This document shows positions 58,189-64,000 of a DNA stretch of 64,000 nt, in pieces. Position numbers and translations under genes: made by a program. The stretch lies in assembly GCA_018340375.1 (NCBI GenBank), contig JAFFJZ010000001.1:43764001-43828000 (forward strand). The letters are read 5' to 3'. This DNA comes from Gonatopus flavifemur (Eukaryota; Arthropoda; Insecta; Hymenoptera; Dryinidae). The first letter of the stretch is position 1; each line of letters begins with the position of its first letter. The notes beneath the pieces were generated by a model. The model saw only the letters and a list, made by a program, of their open reading frames with translations, ran no database searches and had not been told where the DNA came from.

Positions 58189-58190
58189 TA

Positions 58191-59674
58191 TACTATTTGG
58201 GAGAAAACATTCATCTGCTCAAGAAGGGCGTGATAATATTGTCTGAATAATTCACTCATCTAATTCGGTACATCACGAACTATACATATGAATCAGATTG
58301 GCATTATTATCAACGTATCTTGTCCATGAAAATTTCAAGAATCGCGGTAGCGTTTGTACATAAGATTCTTCTCTATGCACACGATGCTACAATCTATATC
58401 ATTGCCCATAACCAAATCATGTGCGTTATGGTCATGTTATCCTGTCTGTCCAGTAGTTGGTGGGATTATGTAAGCACTTACACGTCAAAAGAGTGTAATC
58501 AATGAAAATAACAGTATCATAAGTGAGCCCACATTGGTTCGATGTACCTTGTTTTCTATAACATTCACATCTTCCACGCGAGTCATGAATTATATCAAAG
58601 AATGGTTTATTTAAATGAAAATCTCTTTATTCGAATGAAATGAACGATGATGATGAATGAAGTGCTGTTGAACGTGCAAGCACTAAAATCACTTACTCAC
58701 ATAATTTCTCAATTTCATACATTTTCAGATCACTCTACACAGCGGGATTCATTTGGAAAAGTTGACGTGGAATAATGGCTATACTAATGGATTCGCAATA
58801 ACTATCTACGGTTGTATGATTCACTCGTCAATAGCGTTCCCAGGTTTAATCGATGATGCGCGTAGGTCCGTTCTCATAAATTGTATTCAATTCATATAAA
58901 CTTTTTCCATCAAAAGTGTCCAAGTTTTCATCGAGTGTGTTAAGTAAGGTTCATTTTGTTTGAAGTCTCCAAGAATTCCAAAGTGATGTAGCGGATCATT
59001 CCATGCATATTTGTTTGAGTTTCGTGAAATTTCATGATACTTCTCATTACATTAAAAAAGCGAGACAAAATTCACAAACCACATGAGTTTTCTTCGAGCT
59101 CTGAACAAAATGAAATTGGATAAAAAAATGCGTTCAGTTGATTTGAAGTTTTTTTAAATTAAAGAAAATTCAAATCAGCTGATCTGGAAAGAATCAACAG
59201 GCCCCTTCTTTAGTCTAGTCACTTTTCATACTGTTTCTGAATATTTTATACAAATCTAAAGCTTAAACCTAACTTAAATTAACTTAATCCACTCGGTAGA
59301 GGCATTAGACTAATGTAATCTACTCGGCATCTCGTGGTTCACGGCATCACCGGTAGGGAGAAAGGCGATCAGTTCAGAATAATTCAGAGTTGTTTATTGC
59401 ATATCGAGTGAATGTATGTTTCACGTTTCTTGAATTTCTTCCAGAACCAAACTTTTTTTGAAAAATTACAAATTAATTTGGATGCACTTTTGGCACTTGG
59501 AAATTACAATATACAGAAAATCATTCAAATACCATTTGGATAAGAAAAAGTCAGCGTCTCCCCATACAGCACAGAATGTCTGAGATTGGTGTTGTGATAT
59601 TCCAGATAACAAGTAGGCTTGTCATAATGAGCTTGTGAGACTGGTTATTCGATTGCTTTTGGCTTGTCACGATA
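58191..59674. other. No gene recognised
   Basis: AT-rich sequence with short frames. 59574-59590 (CAGCACAGAATGTC) resembles a CAGCACA-type end but no partner was found. Confidence 0.35.
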
Positions 59675-59852
59675 AGGTTGCATAGTACTTTTCATTTAGT
59701 GCTTTAATTTCATCCAAGCATGACTGACTGGATACTGAATCAACCGCTGTTATGTAAATAAATTCAGAATAATATGCCATAGGAAAGATATAATGGATAA
59801 ACGATTGTTCGCTAATGGGGGTTAAGGTGTTCATTAATGGGGCCTGTCACCT
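59675..59852. mobile_element. TA-flanked MITE, AGGTGACAGG ends, copy 2 (inverted)
   Basis: Inverted relative to 12144-12373. TA on each side (59673-59674, 59853-59854). Reverse-complemented, it starts AGGTGACAGGCCCCATTAAT and nearly matches copy 1 for about 180 bp. It then ends early, the left side as read reading AGGTTGCATAGTAC. A shorter, internally deleted relative. Confidence 0.7.
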
Positions 59853-59854
59853 TA

Positions 59855-61718
59855 CGATGACGATGTAAGCTCCCAAAAACCTTATATAAAAGTTGTAGCA
59901 ACATCACGCTGCTAAAGCCCAATCAAATTGATGAGCCAAAACTGATCGAATGACAAGCCTGACAAGCTTCTGATAAGCCAGGCACATACTGCCTGGATTA
60001 TATAGTTTCATGAATTTGAGGTTCCTTTTATTTTCTAAAGTTTTTTTCATTAGATTATCAAGACATGATATACGGACGCGTGTGATATATGTATGCAAGT
60101 AATAATTCACAAACCTCTCCAGAAACATGAATCCGATTTTCAGCGCACTAAACTGCTTCGTAGGATTACCAAGGAAATTCTTATTCATGGCAACATTTTC
60201 ATTTATTATCAGACCTCCCAGTTTATTCGGGTAAATTTGGTACTTTGATAAAATGAAGAATCCTCTTACCTCCGTAAAATAAGAACACGTTTCTTAGACC
60301 AGCCAAAACTCACTCCGTTGCTAAAGAACATTTTCTAGAGTTTGAGTAGACGAAGGAGTGAAACAAATTTCTCTCCTTCAACTTCATCTCACCGCTGTAT
60401 TACTCATGATGGTAATATACGTACATACAAAGCTTTTTAAAAGCGTTCCTCTTAGCATGAACAGATTAATGTCTTCCTACAAAGATATTTGATAACGCCC
60501 TAATAAGATTTGTGTATTCCCTCTAAGACATCTCTTTGATCCTCGTTATTTTTTTCCCTCAGCTCTCTGTTCCTTTTCTCCGTCAACATATACGTGTTGC
60601 TGTTTACACCTGACAAACGTCTGAGTTTAATTCAAATCAGTGTATGGACCATGAAATTCAAGTAATTTCGGAACAAATTCAATCCACGTTAGAATCAGAA
60701 GATATAAATATAGAAGATGTGTAACCAGAACTGTTTACTGCAATTTGAACATAGGAGAGTCCTCTACTATACATTCTGATCCCCCGTACAAAATTATCGA
60801 GTTGCCTCTCGACCCCGTTGCACGCAGCACAATTTCACACAATTAACGTGATTAATGTGTGGCTAAAAGTGCTATAAAGTCATCGTGACATAGATATTAT
60901 CATAAATACTCTCGCAGATAACATTAACGTTGTTTTGGAAATTGAATCAATTGAACCAACTTTTCTGTGCCTCATCTCATACACTGAATGCACACTGCAT
61001 GGGAGAATAAGACCTTATATCTGATAGAAAAAAATATCTTCATGAACTTTCAAATCATTTTTCGCGCAGAAAGTTTACATTGAGAACACGGCATGTTTAT
61101 GATTCTCGCCAAAGCATACTTCAAGCGAAAAATAATTGTTTCATGTGAACTGGTTTTCGAAAGTCGGCTTATATTGTTTAACAATTTCTTAACAGAGAAT
61201 GCATTTCCGAGCTAAATTAAGTTCATGTTCTTATTTGAAATTAAAATTCCCTCACCATCATCAACGATAATTGATCCACGACCTTTTCTCCTCTTATAAC
61301 TTTTTGTCAAAATATATCAAAATTCTGAAAATGAGAAACTAAAGTTTATACAGTGAAAATAAATCAGAACAATCTTTGCATCAAACGATGCATTGTATCA
61401 TCAAATTCGATATTTTTGAATGTACAGAATGATTTTTCAACTGGATTTTGTTCAATTCAAAACCCATCATGTTGTATCGAGAACGTGACGCTCTCCTTCC
61501 TGAAGATAAATCAATCGTTCCTATGAGACACAAATCGAAATGGAGGATCTGAGGGAATAGAATAAACAATTTTCGTGTGAGCATATAACACACTTTGTAT
61601 TCCTTAGAAGACAACTTTGCAATTCAATACGGGCAATAGATAGAAAATTTCATTTCCAAAGAATTGCATTTTAGAGTGCAGTAAGATGTTTGTGCTTCAC
61701 ATGGGCAGACTGAGTGTA
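59855..61718. other. No gene recognised
   Basis: Short frames only; no splice-flanked coding segment or repeat copy identified by eye. Confidence 0.35.
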
Positions 61719-62767
61719 GAGGAGCATGGGTCACAGTGGATCACTTTTTTCTTCATGATCTACAACTTCGAAAGTAGTGAACGTTTCAGCATGGAAGTTC
61801 ATATACGTATACAATATTCCCTCACTCACAAAATGAACAGGCAGTATTGTTGATTTGCGTCAATGAAATACCAAGTTTTTATCATCTTCTGGAATTTTAT
61901 AATTTGATCCACTGTAACCCAGATATGAACACTTAATACCGGCCGGGTACTAACCCAGTAGTGGCCCTGCACTGATTGCGAATAATGGCATTAGTACTCA
62001 ATCCCCAATACTGAAAAGCGTTATCATTCCAGACAAATGTCAGTACCCTGCCAGTACCCTGCCAATACTTCGCCAGTCTTGGCTAGTACTGGTGCAGTAC
62101 TGCGCCTGTTGTAAATTTCTGGTTGGGAACGCTGTAAGGTGGTGAGAGGGAAATCTTTCAATTTTGCAGCAGTTCTGATTGTCAATCCATCTTTGTGTAT
62201 AAGATTCACAACAACCCACATCAATTTTTCATTTTCACGATTTCAAGGCATATTGAATTCTAACGGAGGAATAAAATATCATTCAAAACGGTTCAACCAA
62301 CCAGGGTTACATTATTTAGTAAGCATTCGCTTATGGGAGGAACTAGAACACGATCCACTGGCATAAAATAGTTACTGATTCACTGTATCCCACTCGTACA
62401 CTTATATATTAAAATTTAATTCTGATCTAATAATCAATCCGTGAATAAAAATGACTTGGGAACCCTTCACTTTAGATGTTCATAAGCGAGTAAAAATGTA
62501 GACCTGAGTCAGTTCACATACATTCTCATAAAAACAAGACATATCAAATTCTTCGCAAATATAAAATCCAGACTCACATGTCATCTATAGCAACTATACA
62601 CTGAACACACGTTACGACACCTCACAGTCTTCAGCGGCATTCCAAGATGAGGTTAAAAAAGAGTGCCTGAACAGTGATACTACTAGCGTGTAGGTACAGT
62701 CGTTTTATGAACTGAATACGTGCGCTGATCCACTGTGCCCCGTAATCCACTGTGACCCATGCTCCCC
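61719..62767 (-). mobile_element. pogo/Tigger-like transposon, 1049 bp, internally deleted
   Basis: Left end GAGGAGCATGGGTCACAGTG and reverse-complemented right end GGGGAGCATGGGTCACAGTG, both next to TA (61717-61718, 62768-62769). GATCCACTGT motifs recur inside. It carries the N-terminal DNA-binding remnant of its transposase at 62130-62251 on the minus strand. A short array of CAGTACCCTGC units (about 62040-62075) and a TACTGG-rich block lie beside it. Confidence 0.7.
62130..62251 (-). pseudogene. Psq-type helix-turn-helix remnant of a pogo-like transposase
   Basis: From ATG at 62251 the frame reads M-P-stop-NRENEKLMWVVVNLIH, then KDGLTIRTAAKLKDFPLTTL. The pattern is the Psq/CENP-B-N helix-turn-helix (xDGxxIRxAAKxFxxPxTTLQRR) that begins pogo-type transposases. 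The stop is TGA where CGA (Arg) would be expected, a CpG transition. Similarity ends at about 62130, where unrelated TACTGG-rich sequence begins. Only the DNA-binding head survives. Confidence 0.6.
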
Positions 62768-62769
62768 TA

Positions 62770-64000
62770 CTCAGTTTTAGAAAACGATTGTCAATTCTTG
62801 GAATATTTGAAATATATTTAGTAGTTCAATTATAAAAATTGATAGTCTTTTCATTATAATGATCAATAATAGAGCTAGTGATTTCCAAAATTTGCGCTCC
62901 CAAATATTACCTCGATGGTGTGACAATTAGGAATGGATGAGTTTCTTGTACTTATACACTCTTGAAGAGATTGCAAGATTTCGATATTGTGTACACATCG
63001 TAAAAAAATATGGACAAATATAAAAATATGTTTCTTGACACAATTGGTGGACTCCATCCCCTGATTGTGAGGCAATCGTTCTTTTCTACCAAGAAATGAG
63101 GGATTGTCCCCTCACTTTGAAGAGCTATTTTGCTTATTGGATGAACAAATTCACCAAATCACGGTGAAGAGTTTTGCATGCATGAAGCAACTTTGCTGCT
63201 AGCAATTTTTCAGTGAAAACCCAGATATTATTATTTACAGTGTACTGAAGTCTTTGTTTACAATGAACTTTCACTGTACATGTACACTGTAAAAAATTTT
63301 TGTATGAAATTTGATAGAAAAGTATGTGAAGCAATTAACACATACATTTGGTTGTGCATTTCCAAAGAAACAATTTATTAAAATTCAAGCAGAGGTTTTG
63401 AAAATGTGTGAATCATTTCATGTTAGTATGAAATTTCAAAACGATTGTTGAATTTTCAATGAAATCCTTTTGAAAATTAATTATGAATAGGTATCAAAAT
63501 TTCAAATGATTATCGTAAATTTCATAACCTATTAATTGAACTTTCATATACTGGGAAGTATGAACAATCAAAATATTAATTTTCATATTCAGTATTGATT
63601 TTTTGCCTATCGTATTTTCAATACAATTCGCATATCTGTATCATAGATATGTAAGATTATTTCTAAATTAAGGAATAAAATCCCGGAATTCTGGGATTGT
63701 GAAATCTCGATTCGAGCTTCCTTCATATTATTGTACATCTTTCTTATATATATTTATATATTTATATATAAGAAAGATACAAAGATCATATTGAAAACAT
63801 TGTAGTTCAAAAGTTAATATTGAAGATGAAATTCAGTTTATGGTTCTCATGTGGATATACATCAATATATCAATCCAGAACTTCGTAATTGAATTCTGAA
63901 AAATATTTAGCATCTTATTGAACTTGATTATCATCAAAACAGATGATTTCCAATTAACAAATTATCACCACGTGATTTATCAATTTTGCCGAAGAACGTT
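62770..64000. other. No gene; isolated CACTG-type ends
   Basis: TTATTTACAGTGTA (to about 63243) looks like a right end and TACACTGTAAAAAATTTTTG (CACTG at 63285) like a left end, but neither has a convincing partner. 63745-63780 is a TATATA-rich palindrome around AGAAAGAT. Confidence 0.35.

Overview
This is AT-rich nuclear DNA of a eukaryote, almost certainly an arthropod and probably an insect. The evidence is a mariner transposon close to insect copies, an RTE-like LINE, tRNA-derived SINEs, hAT-type and pogo-type remnants, and genes in pieces with splice signals and an AATAAA poly(A) signal. No bacterial operons, CRISPR arrays or viral genes are seen. The order cannot be fixed from the sequence alone.

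Layout. 1-13 kb: inverted-repeat (foldback) elements, SINE fragments, two short satellite-like arrays (units of about 157 and 140 bp) and one TA-flanked MITE nested in another. 14.7-17.3 kb: a foldback split by a 2.3 kb hAT-type element with a perfect 8-bp target duplication. 18-23 kb: mostly unassigned. 23-26.4 kb: foldback inside foldback, then a 2.8 kb hAT-type element packed with six palindromes. 26.7-29.6 kb: a GCTG/AGCA-rich foldback and an 88-bp hairpin. 29.9-31.2 kb: a full-length mariner broken by one stop codon. 33-34.4 kb: more hairpins. 35.4-38.0 kb: a 5'-truncated, decayed LINE on the minus strand. 38-45 kb: foldbacks, two hAT MITEs with exact 8-bp duplications, and dispersed repeats. 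46.3-54.8 kb: the one convincing host gene. 55-63 kb: more repeats and two pogo/Tigger-like remnants, one keeping the N-terminal helix-turn-helix and the other the C-terminal zinc motif.

The host gene is on the plus strand. An exon at 46313-46851 and a large terminal exon at 51551-54496 each have a good splice signal, and the reading phase matches across the 4.7 kb intron. Together they encode about 1160 residues of an unrecognised, serine/asparagine-rich, largely disordered protein with one unusual C2H2-like finger and about five copies of a 30-41-residue repeat. Its 5' end lies upstream and is not securely identified. A 51-nt candidate microexon sits at 40488-40538.

The most striking property of the window is the density of palindromic elements. 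At least 17 have ends of the form CACTG or CACGG followed by an A/G-rich run, often flanked by TA, yet their bodies are mostly unrelated. They nest in one another and in hAT elements, so a relative order of insertion can be read directly.
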